DNA of 64,000 nt from Ardenticatenaceae bacterium (GTDB lineage Bacteria > Chloroflexota > Anaerolineae > Promineifilales > Promineifilaceae): contig JASJCR010000004.1 in the NCBI GenBank assembly GCA_030065875.1, positions 53,049 to 117,048 of the forward strand, in the 5' to 3' direction. The notes below the pieces were generated by a model. That model searched no databases and was not told the DNA's origin. It saw only the letters and a list, made by a program, of their open reading frames with translations. This document shows positions 46,229-54,987 of the stretch, piece by piece (the first letter of the stretch is position 1; each line of letters begins with the position of its first letter). The position numbers and the translations under genes are program-made.

Positions 46229-47215
46229 TCACTGCAGGCGCACCCGCGGATCGAGCCACACCAGCAGCACGTCGGAGATAAAGGTACCAATCACGGTCAG
46301 CACGCTGAACATCAAAATAAAACCGGCCGCCACAAACATATCCTGAGCGAACAGCGCCGCCAGGAAAATGGGGCCGCCGGTCGGCAGGTTGAGAACGATA
46401 GAAACAATCGCCTCCCCTGAAATAAACTCCGGCAGGGCCCAGCCGATGGTGCTGATGATCGGGTTGGCAGCGTGACGCACCGGGTATTTCCACAGCAGGC
46501 GGCGCTCGGAAAGCCCCTTGGCCCGCGCCGTGTCGACGTACGGTTTATTGAGCTCGTCCAGCAGGTTGGCGCGCATCGTGCGGATTTGCCCGGCCCCGCG
46601 GTCGAGACCGATGATAATGGCCGGAATCCACAGATGGCGCATCAGGTCCATGACTCTGGCAATGCTCCACGGGGCGTCGACAAACTCTTCGGAAAATAAC
46701 CCCACCATCGCTCGCCCAAAGTAGCGAAAGCTCAGGTAGAGCAGCACCAGGGCCAGCAGGAAGTTGGGGATCGCCCGCCCCACAAACCCCAAAAAGGTGA
46801 AGCCATAATCAGCGATGGAGTATTGCTTGATGGCCGAATAGATACCGATGGGAATCGATGTCAGCTGCACGATCAAAAAGGCACCCAAAGCGAGGGCAAA
46901 CGACATCGGCAGGCGGTCCATGATGATCTCGCGCGCGTCAGTCCGGTAAACAAAAGAGTAGCCGAATTCTCCGCGGGTCACGATGTTGCGCACCCACTTA
47001 AAGTACTGCACGTAAACCGGCTGATCCAGCCCGTAGAGGGCGCGCATCTGTTCTTCTACTTCGGCCGACACCCCGGAACTTTCAGAAGCCATCTGATTGA
47101 CCAGCGTATCCACATAATCCCCAGGGGGCAGCTGGATCACCACAAACGAAATGATTGAAATCACAAACAAGGTGAAAAGCATGTAGCCAAAGCGCCGGAA
47201 GATATATTGCCACAT
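46229..47215 (-). CDS. oligopeptide-type ABC importer permease (OppB/DppB-like)
   Basis: A 328-residue permease opening with MWQYIFRRFGYMLFTLFVIS, followed by the usual periplasmic segment and the EAA loop DTARAKGLSERRLLWKYPVR. Six helices are visible. It ends 19 bases before the OppC-like start and forms with it the membrane channel of the glycan-locus importer. Confidence 0.93.
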   Translation of the reverse strand: MWQYIFRRFGYMLFTLFVISIISFVVIQLPPGDYVDTLVNQMASESSGVSAEVEEQMRALYGLDQPVYVQYFKWVRNIVTRGEFGYSFVYRTDAREIIMDRLPMSFALALGAFLIVQLTSIPIGIYSAIKQYSIADYGFTFLGFVGRAIPNFLLALVLLYLSFRYFGRAMVGLFSEEFVDAPWSIARVMDLMRHLWIPAIIIGLDRGAGQIRTMRANLLDELNKPYVDTARAKGLSERRLLWKYPVRHAANPIISTIGWALPEFISGEAIVSIVLNLPTGGPIFLAALFAQDMFVAAGFILMFSVLTVIGTFISDVLLVWLDPRVRLQ

Positions 47216-47291
47216 GAGATTACCGCCGGATTAAATCATATTGGTGAGCTCCGACAGCGCGTGCCGAAGCCCACCTCAGACAGAAACCTAA

Positions 47292-49397
47292 TTACGCCTC
47301 ATCATCCATCAGGTACCACTGCTCGGGGCGATACACCTTCTCCGAGCCGGCGGTCCAGCCGTCGTACCAGGTTTCAGGGATACCACCCATCCGGGAATGG
47401 AACGGATAATAGCCGAGAGGCGGCCGAGAAATTCCGATCACCCAGAATTCATCCGCGGCGATTTGCAAAATATCGCTCATGGCGGCCAGCTGTCCTTCAT
47501 AGGTGGGCGCGCCAACAACCGAGTCGTTAAAGTCAGCTCGAATCTCTTGGGCCCAGTCGGGCGGCTCAACCTGCACGGTATTGGCCTGCTGCACGCGCCA
47601 GTAGTACCAGCCCACCCCAAACATGCTGAAGAAATCGAGGGGTACAAAGTCGCGATGGCTGAGAATCGGGGTAATTCCGGCCCCATCCGCAGGCGCATAC
47701 ACGGTGACTTCGATTTCATTCTGCTCTTTATTAAGCGAAAACTGGTCGTCGGGGATCGAGTTGAGCAGGAATTTTACTCCTACCGCATCCCAGTAGCCGA
47801 TCAGGAGTTCGGCGGTCTGCACCCAGTTGGTGCCAAAAGTCAGGTCGTTGGACACGGAAAACACGATTTCCAGCGGATTGCCGTCCGGGCCGAGGCGATA
47901 GCCGTCCGCATCCCGCTCGGGGATCACCATATCGAGGTATTCGTTGGCCAAATCGACATCGTATTCGAGGAACTGAGTGGCCAGCTGCTCGTTGTAAAGC
48001 GGCGAGTCTTCCAGCGGGGACGACTGGGCCGGAATGCCCTGGCCGTTATAGACAATTTCGATGATTTCCTCGCGATTAATCGCATGGGAGAGGCCGATGC
48101 GGAAATCTTTACTGGCGAACAGTTCCGCCTTGACCGGATCGGCATAAGATTGGTTCATGTAGATGCTCAGCGTATTGGCGGCCAGGTCGCTGGGGTATTT
48201 GATCTGCAGCGGCCGCCCTTCATCGAGCGCATCGTGGAAGAGTACGCGGTCTTCATTGGCCGGGTCCTTGATGTGGTCGAGATCCCCATTGAGCATCGCC
48301 AGCGTCCGGCTTTCGCTGTCCTGATAAGAGATGCCGGTTACCTCGTCGATATAAGGCAGCTGGTGGCCATCAGGATCAACTTTGTAGTAGTAAGGATTAC
48401 GCTCGAGCAGCAGTGTTGTGCCGGTGCCCATCGGCTGGACCGTCACCCACGGGCCGAGGGTGGGCATTTCGGGGTTCTGGAAGAACCGATCGGGATTGGC
48501 CCAGGAGTCGGGACCCAATTTAAAGAAGAGTCCGACCCAATCCTCAACCCCTTCCTCACCTTCAACCAGCGCGTCAACGTCTGGGTTAAATTCTTTGTGG
48601 AATTGGGTAAGGTAATGTTTGGGATACATGCCGAAGTAGCGACCACCCCAGGCAGCTAGCTGATACGGGAAGGTGCCGTACGGCTCGGGGAAGATAAATT
48701 TGACTGTGTAATCGTCAATTTTTTCCGCCCGGAAATCGGCCGCCATGTCGGACGGGATCCAGTCGGCCACCAGGCCGCTGGGGTTCAGTTCCTCGTTCAG
48801 GCTAACGTCTTCCAGATAAAACATGATGTCGTCGGCCGTATACGGTTCACCATCGCTCCAGCGGATCCCTTCGCGAATGTGGAAAGTGTACTCAGTGGCG
48901 TCTTCATTGACTTCCAATTCTTCCAGGAGGGCTGGTTCAACTCCGCTGAAGTCGGAATTCCACTGCATCGGCTGCTCCCACAGGGCCACGTATAAGAAGG
49001 CACCCCAGGCCGGGCTGTCACCTACAAAACCGATGCGCAAATTGCCGCCATACTGCTGGTCTTCACCGGCTAGAGGGGCGATCACCATCGGGTTTTCCGG
49101 CAGTCGTTCATCGACCGAAGGCAAATCACGGCCATCCAGGAACGGCGACTGTATATAAGTGGAAGCGACCATATCATCAGCCGGTTCTTCGGCTGCGGTC
49201 TCTTCGGTGGCCGGTTCCTCGGCCACTGCTTCGTCAGCGGTCGTCTCTTCGACCGCCTGCTCTTCTGCGGCCGGTTCATCGACCACCTGTTCTTCACTGA
49301 TCGGGTCAGCTACAGGCTCTTCGGCTGTGCCGCAGGACACAAAAATCATGCCGGCAAATAACAGAAGAGTCAGTAAAAATAAATGTTTCTTCCGCAT
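47292..49397 (-). CDS. family 5 substrate-binding lipoprotein of the glycan-locus ABC importer
   Basis: A 701-residue exported lipoprotein. The signal LFLLTLLLFAGMIFVSC ends in a lipobox with Cys22, followed by a Glu/Ala/Thr-rich repetitive tether (EEPVADPISEEQVVDEPAAE and on, residues 25-75). The SBP_bac_5 domain (RIGFVGDSPAWGAFL, YTFHIREGIRWSDGEPYTAD, FRIGLSHAINREEIIEI) is larger than in classical DppA, as in binding proteins for plant-cell-wall oligosaccharides (the TM0031/CbtA-like group). In this locus it probably binds oligosaccharides rather than peptides. Confidence 0.92.
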   Translation of the reverse strand: MRKKHLFLLTLLLFAGMIFVSCGTAEEPVADPISEEQVVDEPAAEEQAVEETTADEAVAEEPATEETAAEEPADDMVASTYIQSPFLDGRDLPSVDERLPENPMVIAPLAGEDQQYGGNLRIGFVGDSPAWGAFLYVALWEQPMQWNSDFSGVEPALLEELEVNEDATEYTFHIREGIRWSDGEPYTADDIMFYLEDVSLNEELNPSGLVADWIPSDMAADFRAEKIDDYTVKFIFPEPYGTFPYQLAAWGGRYFGMYPKHYLTQFHKEFNPDVDALVEGEEGVEDWVGLFFKLGPDSWANPDRFFQNPEMPTLGPWVTVQPMGTGTTLLLERNPYYYKVDPDGHQLPYIDEVTGISYQDSESRTLAMLNGDLDHIKDPANEDRVLFHDALDEGRPLQIKYPSDLAANTLSIYMNQSYADPVKAELFASKDFRIGLSHAINREEIIEIVYNGQGIPAQSSPLEDSPLYNEQLATQFLEYDVDLANEYLDMVIPERDADGYRLGPDGNPLEIVFSVSNDLTFGTNWVQTAELLIGYWDAVGVKFLLNSIPDDQFSLNKEQNEIEVTVYAPADGAGITPILSHRDFVPLDFFSMFGVGWYYWRVQQANTVQVEPPDWAQEIRADFNDSVVGAPTYEGQLAAMSDILQIAADEFWVIGISRPPLGYYPFHSRMGGIPETWYDGWTAGSEKVYRPEQWYLMDDEA

Positions 49398-49756
49398 TGG
49401 ATTTCTTCTCCTTGCCTATGGCTTTTCTATCTAGCCAAGCATTTTTGAATGAAAGTTGATGTCTGTTCGGGTGGTTTATGGCTTCGGCAAGCTCAGCCAC
49501 CGCGGATCGCTGGAACCTGAGTTTGTCGAAGGCGGTCTCAAATGAGAACAGCTACAAATTTTGAATGGTCAATTGGCTCACAATCATCCGATAAGCACCT
49601 CCAGAAACTGTTTCCTCTCGCTTTTTTTAGAAAAATTGTCCGTAGACTGCCGCAGAATTTTTTGGTGGGGTCATGTAGAGTAATCTGCGAGAATCTGCGT
49701 AATCTGTGGACGATATTTTTCAGAATACATTTTGTAACCCGCCTAACGAATAGCGG
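49398..49756. other. intergenic region between lacI-type gene and binding protein; repeats only
   Basis: Contains a short imperfect inverted repeat (CTTCGGCAAGCTCAGCCACC near 49483 with CCTGAGTTTGTCGAAGGC near 49516) and AATCTGCG element copy B. No gene seen. The leader of the binding-protein gene shows no GTAAnCGnTTAC operator. Confidence 0.6.
49620..49738. repeat. AATCTGCG palindromic element, copy B
   Basis: GTCCGTAGACTGCCGCAG (49638-49655) is an imperfect reverse complement of CTGCGTAATCTGTGGAC (49695-49711). The flanks TTTTTTAGAAAAATTG and TTTTCAGAATACATTTTGTAA match the arms of copy A. Confidence 0.65.
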
Positions 49757-50776
49757 TTAACAATTTGGGCCAACCGTTGACCCTCGGACGATCAATTCTG
49801 ATTCCAGAATGACTCTTCTGGTCGATCGTTCCGGTTCATTAACCCGCTCGAGCAGCAGCCGGGCGGCCGTGGTGCCGATTTCATAGGTGGGCTGGGCGAC
49901 GGCCGACAAAGGGGGCTGGAGCGAGGCGGCCCAGGGCATGTCGTCAAAACTAACCAGGGCGATTTCATCGGGAATTTTCAAACACTTTTCGTGGATAGCC
50001 TGCAGGGCACCGAGGGTCATGACGTTATTGGAGGAGAACACGGCCGTGGGCGGTTCAGCGAGGTTTAACAGGGCGTTCATCGCCTGGTACCCGCCTTCCT
50101 GGCGGAAGTCGCCGATGCTGACCAGCTCGGGATCAAAAGGAAGACCGGCGTCCTGCAGAGCAAAGCGATACCCTTCCAGACGTAAAGTTGCCGTGCTGAT
50201 GTGTTCCCGGCCGGCGATGATGCCGATACGGCGATGCCCAAGGGAAATCAAATGTTCCACGGCCGAGCGGGCACCGGCGGTATTGTCGACCAGCACGCTG
50301 TCCACCTTCAGGCGATCGGGAATGCGGTCGATAATCACCAATCCCACCCCCTGCTCAATGAGATCAGCGTAATTGCGGGCCGAGGTGCTGGCCGGGGCGA
50401 GAATAATGCCGGCTACTTCTTCAGCCAGGAGGGTCTCGATATGGATGCGCTCCTGATCTTCATCTTCATCAGAGTTGGCGGCCAGCAGGACATACCCCTT
50501 GGCCAGCAGCGTATCTTGAATACCGCGCATGATGCTGGTAAAAAACGGGTTTTGGATATCTGAGACGAGAAGCCCTACGGTGTTGGCTTTGCGAACCCGC
50601 AGGTTGCGGGCGACGCGACTGGGTCGATACTGCAGCTCTTCGATGGCCTGGTTGACCTGATCGATCAGCGCTGGGCTGACTTTTTCGCGGCCGGATATGA
50701 CGCGTGAAACGGTGGCGGTGGAAACGCCGGCTTTGAGGGCGACATCTTTGATTGTGGGCGGGCTGCTTTTGTTCAT
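49757..50776 (-). CDS. LacI-family transcriptional regulator of the glycan locus
   Basis: A 339-residue regulator. The N-terminal HTH (TIKDVALKAGVSTATVSRVI, residues 8-27) and hinge helix (YRPSRVARNLRVRK) are followed by a periplasmic-binding-protein-like sensor domain (VGLLVSDIQNPFFTSIMRGI onward) that would bind a sugar or sugar phosphate. Its own promoter region carries the operator pair at 50812-50838 and two more sites at 50955 and 51016, and a degenerate site precedes the kinase gene. Autorepression and repression of neighbouring genes, relieved by a sugar, is the usual mode for this family. Confidence 0.95.
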   Translation of the reverse strand: MNKSSPPTIKDVALKAGVSTATVSRVISGREKVSPALIDQVNQAIEELQYRPSRVARNLRVRKANTVGLLVSDIQNPFFTSIMRGIQDTLLAKGYVLLAANSDEDEDQERIHIETLLAEEVAGIILAPASTSARNYADLIEQGVGLVIIDRIPDRLKVDSVLVDNTAGARSAVEHLISLGHRRIGIIAGREHISTATLRLEGYRFALQDAGLPFDPELVSIGDFRQEGGYQAMNALLNLAEPPTAVFSSNNVMTLGALQAIHEKCLKIPDEIALVSFDDMPWAASLQPPLSAVAQPTYEIGTTAARLLLERVNEPERSTRRVILESELIVRGSTVGPNC

Positions 50777-50811
50777 TTATTTATTTGTTTTGTAATGGGA
50801 GCGGCTTAAAT

Positions 50812-50838
50812 GTAAACGATTACTTCGTAATCGCTTAC
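50812..50838. promoter_or_regulatory. tandem LacI-type operators O1 and O2
   Basis: GTAAACGATTAC (50812-50823) and GTAATCGCTTAC (50827-50838) each fit GTAA-nCGn-TTAC, with the central CpG typical of LacI-family sites. The centres are 15 bases apart, and they lie 36-62 bases upstream of the lacI-type start. Confidence 0.8.
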
Positions 50839-50954
50839 ATAGTATCACGCCCGAAGCGCGCTGTCAACGCCTCATTTGTTTAAACTTGTCAAAAAATCCC
50901 CCTCAGGATTGGGTATTTTAACAGAACATCGCCTGCATCAAGCAATTATACCAA

Positions 50955-50966
50955 GTAAACGATTAC
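50955..50966. promoter_or_regulatory. LacI-type operator O3
   Basis: GTAAACGATTAC, identical to O1, in the spacer between the regulator and kinase genes, about 140 bases from O1/O2. Confidence 0.75.
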
Positions 50967-51015
50967 ATAATAGCCAAAAAAAATTTAGCGCAGAGCGGAT
51001 TTTCTTTGAAATTAC

Positions 51016-51027
51016 GTAATCGTTTAC
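51016..51027. promoter_or_regulatory. LacI-type operator O4
   Basis: GTAATCGTTTAC, the exact reverse complement of O1 and O3, 22 bases downstream of the kinase stop codon. Confidence 0.75.
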
Positions 51028-51048
51028 ATTTGGTCTAAAATAAAAACC

Positions 51049-52722
51049 CTACCGTCGCGTTTTCGCTTTCAACGCCTTCAAGCGCTTCATCACGTCGTTC
51101 TCTCCCCGGCCAAAATAATCGTGCAGGCGTACGTACTCGCGATACAGCGTGTCGTAAATTGCCTGGTTGGCTGGTGAAGGGTGATACGCCTCCGGCCGCA
51201 GGCGAGCCATATGGCGGCTGGCATCGACAATCGAATCGTACCCGCCCGCTGCCGCACCGGCAGCGACCGCCCCGTGCATCGCCGAACCCAAAGCGCCAAT
51301 TTGCTGCGCTTCAGCTACGTAAATCGGCAGCCCGGTCACGTCGGCGTAAATTTGCATCAGCAGCCGGTTGCGATCCGGCAGGCCACCCGTGGCCACCAGC
51401 TCGCGAATCGGCACGTTATGCTCGTTAAAGCTCTCGATAATCAGCCGCGTACCAAAAGCGGTGGCTTCGATCAGGGCGCGATAAATCTCCTCCGGTTTGG
51501 TGGTCAGCGTCATCCCCAAAATCAGGCCGGTCAGATCCACATCCACCAGCACCGAGCGGTTGCCGTTCCACCAGTCGAGGGCCAGCAGGCCGCTCTCGCC
51601 GGGCCGTTGGGCGGCCGCTTTCTCTTCCAGCAGGTCGTGAATTGAGATCCCCTGCCCGCGGGCCTCCCGTTCATACCGCTCTGGAACCCCGTTTTCGACA
51701 AACCATTGAAAGTGATCCCCGACGCACGATTGTCCGGCTTCAAAACCGGGCAGGTCGGGCAAAATGCCGTCCTGAACGACGCCGCACATGCCGGGAATAA
51801 TTGCTTCGCTTTCCCCCACCACCATGTGGCAGGTACTCGTGCCCATGATCATGACCATGCGCCCCGGCTCGGCCACGGTAGCTGCAGGGACGGCCACATG
51901 AGCGTCGACGTTGGCCACGGCGACCGCGGTGCCGGGCAGCAAACCGGTCCAGGCTGCGGCTTCGGCCGTGATCTCGCCGGCTTTTGAACCCAGGGGAGAG
52001 ATATCGGTCAGCATTTTTTCGGACACGATCTGTTCCATTCGCGGGTCGAGCGCCCGGAAAAACGCCGGTGGAGGAAACCCTTCGCTTTTTGACCACATCG
52101 CTTTGTATCCGGCCGCGCAGGAGTTGCGGGTCTCAACGCCGGTGAGCTGCCAGATCACCCAGTCGCCCGCCTCCAGAATGCGATCGGCCGCCGCGTACAC
52201 CTCGGGGGCTTCGTCCAGAATTTGCCACGCCTTCGGGAAAAACCATTCCGAGCTGATCTTGCCCCCGTAACGATCGAGGATTTGACCAAAGCCGGCCTCG
52301 CGGGCGATCTGGTTGAGCCGGTTGGCCTCCGGCTGCGCGGCGTGATGCTTCCACAGCTTGACCCAGCTGTGGGGGTTTCCCCGCCACTGCGGCTGGCGGC
52401 ACAGGGGAGTGCCATCCGCCGTGGTGGGCAGAATAGTGCAGGCGGTAAAGTCGATCCCCACCCCGACGATGTCGGCCGGGTCAACCCCGCTTTTTTGCAA
52501 GGCGGCCGGGACGGCGTGTTTGAGCACGTCGATATAATCATCCGGGTTCTGCAGGGCCCAGTCCGGTTCCAGGCGGATCTCTGTCCCCGGCAGCACCTCA
52601 TCGATTACCCCATCGCCATAATCGTATACGGCGGTGGCGATTTCCCGGCCGTCGGCCAAATCAATGACCACGGCCCGGCCGGAAAGGGTGCCAAAATCTA
52701 TGCCAACGGCATATTTATTCAT
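51049..52722 (-). CDS. araB: FGGY-family sugar kinase, ribulokinase-like
   Basis: A 557-residue kinase. The N-terminal [18 protein letters not shown] is the AraB form of the FGGY ATPase motif, followed by [14 protein letters not shown], and [20 protein letters not shown] in the sugar-binding half. The C-terminal half has [20 protein letters not shown] and [16 protein letters not shown]. Length and motifs fit L-ribulokinase (L-ribulose plus ATP gives L-ribulose 5-phosphate), but related kinases use other ketoses. The FucI/AraA-like isomerase ten kilobases away could supply the ketose. No araA or araD gene is adjacent. A partial LacI-type operator lies 39 bases upstream of the start. Confidence 0.83.
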   Translation of the reverse strand: MNKYAVGIDFGTLSGRAVVIDLADGREIATAVYDYGDGVIDEVLPGTEIRLEPDWALQNPDDYIDVLKHAVPAALQKSGVDPADIVGVGIDFTACTILPTTADGTPLCRQPQWRGNPHSWVKLWKHHAAQPEANRLNQIAREAGFGQILDRYGGKISSEWFFPKAWQILDEAPEVYAAADRILEAGDWVIWQLTGVETRNSCAAGYKAMWSKSEGFPPPAFFRALDPRMEQIVSEKMLTDISPLGSKAGEITAEAAAWTGLLPGTAVAVANVDAHVAVPAATVAEPGRMVMIMGTSTCHMVVGESEAIIPGMCGVVQDGILPDLPGFEAGQSCVGDHFQWFVENGVPERYEREARGQGISIHDLLEEKAAAQRPGESGLLALDWWNGNRSVLVDVDLTGLILGMTLTTKPEEIYRALIEATAFGTRLIIESFNEHNVPIRELVATGGLPDRNRLLMQIYADVTGLPIYVAEAQQIGALGSAMHGAVAAGAAAGGYDSIVDASRHMARLRPEAYHPSPANQAIYDTLYREYVRLHDYFGRGENDVMKRLKALKAKTRR

Positions 52723-52760
52723 GTTGCCTCCTTTTGTTGAAATGAATAATTAGCTGCATT

Positions 52761-52772
52761 GTAAACGATTGG
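52761..52772. promoter_or_regulatory. degenerate LacI-type operator O5 upstream of the kinase gene
   Basis: GTAAACGATTGG keeps ten of twelve bases of O1/O3, including the full left half-site and central CpG. It sits 39 bases before the kinase start. Confidence 0.55.
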
Positions 52773-52845
52773 GAAAGGTTAGAAAACCGTTATTTAAGCA
52801 GTGCAAAGTACAAAGTTTAAAGTGAAAGGAACGCTCCTTCCAGTA

Positions 52846-52913
52846 CAGACCTCAAAAGTTTTGAAAACTTTTGAGGTCTGACCGCGCAGATTGCGGCGAT
52901 TTTCTGGTAAAAA
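52846..52913. repeat. 68-bp direct repeat, copy 1, with a 35-bp palindrome
   Basis: CAGACCTCAAAAGTTTT-G-AAAACTTTTGAGGTCTG (52846-52880) is a perfect palindrome around one base. It is followed by CCGCGCAGATTGCGGCGATT and TTCTGGTAAAAA. The same block recurs at 54395-54462, so the GH140-like gene is bracketed. Confidence 0.85.
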
Positions 52914-52980
52914 GAAGGGGAGGCCGGTCTCTGACCGTGCTGCTGTGTGGCTCGGTGAGAACACCGGCCACAGCGGCGAT

Positions 52981-54333
52981 CTAAAGAGGAAGGCCAGGCT
53001 GGGAAAAGTCGCTGAGAATCGCATCGAGGACCAGGACCCAATCCGGGCCGGAAATCGGAGATGTAAACGACATCGTCTCCGGCTGGAATTCACCGGCCGG
53101 ATATGATTTTCCATTACGGGGATCAAACCACCAGGCTTTGACCTTCCCGGCCAGGGGCGTTAAGTCAACCGTCAGCGTTTGGTGGGCCAGGGGAAAATAA
53201 ACCATGGCATACGTCCCTTCTGCGCAGCGCGTGGCCCGCGGATGGGCTGCCCGCAGGGAATTCTCGTGCTCTCTTTGAACGGGGGATGGGGCTACGAGCA
53301 AATCGGGCAGCATCATTTGATCGGGAATGCGAGAAAAGTAGGGACGAGAGAGCATCAGGTTTTTCAGGTGAATTAACTGTTCTGCTCCGGGGCTTAGAAG
53401 CGCTTCGTCCCAGGTGGTCAGGGGAAAATTGACCGGCTCGCGATGTCGGTGCCAGAACTGCCACACCGCATGATTCCCGTACGTGTGTCCACAGGCACCG
53501 GCAAACACCGCCCGGTACGCCTGTTTGCGCACGTCGTAGTCGGTAAAGCGGCCAAACGCCGGCTGCCACGATCTGCTAAACGGATCGATCGGATGATCTT
53601 CATAGTTGGGCTCGCCATCGAGCACCGGTTTGATCGGGTGTCGCCCGTAGTCGGCCGTGACCATCTCCCACGTCGGCGCATCGACCAAGCCGTGGCCAGA
53701 CTGAAACACATTCAAGGCCAGCCACTCCGCCTCGTGAAGCCAGGTCGATGAGCTGTTCCCCCCCTGGGGATGGTAGGTCATCAACGGCAGGTATCCCGAT
53801 CCGGTCGTCAGACCTTCGGCCATGGCGCTCCACAGGGGTTCGTATCCCTCGGCCGGGCGATCCCCACCCAAAATCCACACGATGTGATTCTCGTGCTGGT
53901 AGCGTTGCCCCAGGAATTCGCCAAAGGTGCGGGCGTTTTGCTCGTCAAACACGGCCGGTCCGATGCCCCACAGGCCGCTGTGTACTTTGTCGCCCCAGGT
54001 TGGCAGCAGCCCCATGTAGAGACCTTTTTCCCGAGCCAGGTCGATGACCTGATCGACGTGGCGAAAGTAATATTCATTCGGCCGTGCCGGATCATCGCCG
54101 AGCAGGGGCACATGGCCCTGGGCGGTGGGGGTGTGTAGGCCGTCCAGTTCAGCCAGAATCACTGCCTGAATGACGTTAAATCCCTGCCGGCGGCGCGTTT
54201 CGAGATAGAATTCGGTTTCGGCCAAATCGAGACGATGAAACAGTTCCCAGGCGGTATCGGCCAGCCAGAAAAACGGTTGATATGTAGAGAGAAACCGGCC
54301 GTTTTCAGAAATTTTTATGGGGTCGAGCTTCAT
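52981..54333 (-). CDS. DUF4038 glycoside hydrolase, GH140 apiosidase-like
   Basis: A 450-residue cytosolic enzyme without a signal peptide. The N-terminal DUF4038 barrel has [40 protein letters not shown] and [15 protein letters not shown], with the likely acid Asp of GH140 in GGDR, and the candidate nucleophile Glu in [11 protein letters not shown]. The tail ([20 protein letters not shown]) is the collagen-binding-like domain (PF12904) often fused to it. GH140 members release apiose from the pectin rhamnogalacturonan-II, and other DUF4038 proteins cut other furanosides. First gene of the seventeen-gene minus-strand run; bracketed by the 68-bp repeats. Confidence 0.87.
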   Translation of the reverse strand: MKLDPIKISENGRFLSTYQPFFWLADTAWELFHRLDLAETEFYLETRRRQGFNVIQAVILAELDGLHTPTAQGHVPLLGDDPARPNEYYFRHVDQVIDLAREKGLYMGLLPTWGDKVHSGLWGIGPAVFDEQNARTFGEFLGQRYQHENHIVWILGGDRPAEGYEPLWSAMAEGLTTGSGYLPLMTYHPQGGNSSSTWLHEAEWLALNVFQSGHGLVDAPTWEMVTADYGRHPIKPVLDGEPNYEDHPIDPFSRSWQPAFGRFTDYDVRKQAYRAVFAGACGHTYGNHAVWQFWHRHREPVNFPLTTWDEALLSPGAEQLIHLKNLMLSRPYFSRIPDQMMLPDLLVAPSPVQREHENSLRAAHPRATRCAEGTYAMVYFPLAHQTLTVDLTPLAGKVKAWWFDPRNGKSYPAGEFQPETMSFTSPISGPDWVLVLDAILSDFSQPGLPL

Positions 54334-54394
54334 GAGGTTCCTTGCCTATTTTGATGACGATATCCTGCCGGTATTTTAGCGGCCCTTACCCAAA

Positions 54395-54462
54395 CAGACC
54401 TCAAAAGTTTTGAAAACTTTTGAGGTCTGGCCGCGTAGATTGCCGCGATTTTCTGGTAAAAA
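54395..54462. repeat. 68-bp direct repeat, copy 2, with a 35-bp palindrome
   Basis: The palindrome at 54395-54429 is identical to copy 1. The following 33 bases differ at only a few positions (CCGCGTAGATTGCCGCGATT). Beyond the repeat the two flanks are unrelated. Confidence 0.85.
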
Positions 54463-54790
54463 AGGGCAGCTGCTGGCCAATCATCTTTCTGTACCTGACT
54501 CGTTGATATCCACATTTATGCGCTGGGCGGCCGGCGAGTTTATCGGTCATTTTCCCCCGCCACAGTGGTTGGGGGACGACCTGGAAAAAACGCGGCTGGT
54601 GCTTGAGGCAGCGCATCGGGTGTGGTATGAAGCGATGATGGGGCAACGCTGCAAATCTGTGGTGGTTCCCCCAATTTTCATCTTTTCAGGCGACTTGTCT
54701 CGTTTATGTCGGTGAGTTTCAGATCGCACATCACTTGAACAAAACAGCGCTGGTCAGGGCCAAACGAATTACCAAAAATAGGTCAAAGAG

Positions 54791-54943
54791 ACCGAAACGC
54801 GATAAATCCGGTTTATTAACGCGATTTTGAGTTTTGACAAATAAATACCGATATCGCTTTGTCATTCCCGCTTGCGCGGGAATGACAGGCTTGTTTGGGA
54901 TGTATCCGCATTTATTTGTAAATCTTCAATATCGCGTTTCGGT
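54791..54943. mobile_element. 153-bp MITE-like element with nested inverted repeats
   Basis: Perfect 14-bp terminal inverted repeats: ACCGAAACGCGATA (54791-54804) and TATCGCGTTTCGGT (54930-54943). Inside lie ACAAATAAAT (54837-54846) with ATTTATTTGT (54910-54919), and a central hairpin GTCATTCCCGC-TTGC-GCGGGAATGAC (54861-54886). No transposase and no clear target duplication seen. Confidence 0.65.
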
Positions 54944-54987
54944 TCTCCTGGCAGCTATTCGGCTGCGTATGAAGGCCGCAACTTGAG

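Larger units (their letters stand above)
54334..54987. other. 653-base region without a convincing gene; repeats and a MITE-like element
   Basis: Holds 68-bp repeat copy 2 (54395-54462) and the 153-bp element at 54791-54943. A plus-strand open frame (54410-54715) starts inside the repeat; its second half (about 60 residues, such as PPPQWLGDDLEKTRLVLEAA) has protein-like composition but no family match, and may be a gene scar. Confidence 0.55.

Noticed and set aside
47397..48659. 420-codon open frame on the plus strand
   Set aside because: Antisense to the well-supported family 5 binding protein; its length reflects codon usage of the real gene.
26968..54333. Prophage or integrative element carrying the glycan locus
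   Set aside because: No integrase, phage structural genes, tRNA-bound attachment site or conjugation genes are visible at its borders.
54410..54715. 101-codon plus-strand open frame
   Set aside because: Begins inside the 68-bp repeat and lacks a ribosome site. The second half looks protein-like, but without any match it was kept only as a possible scar.
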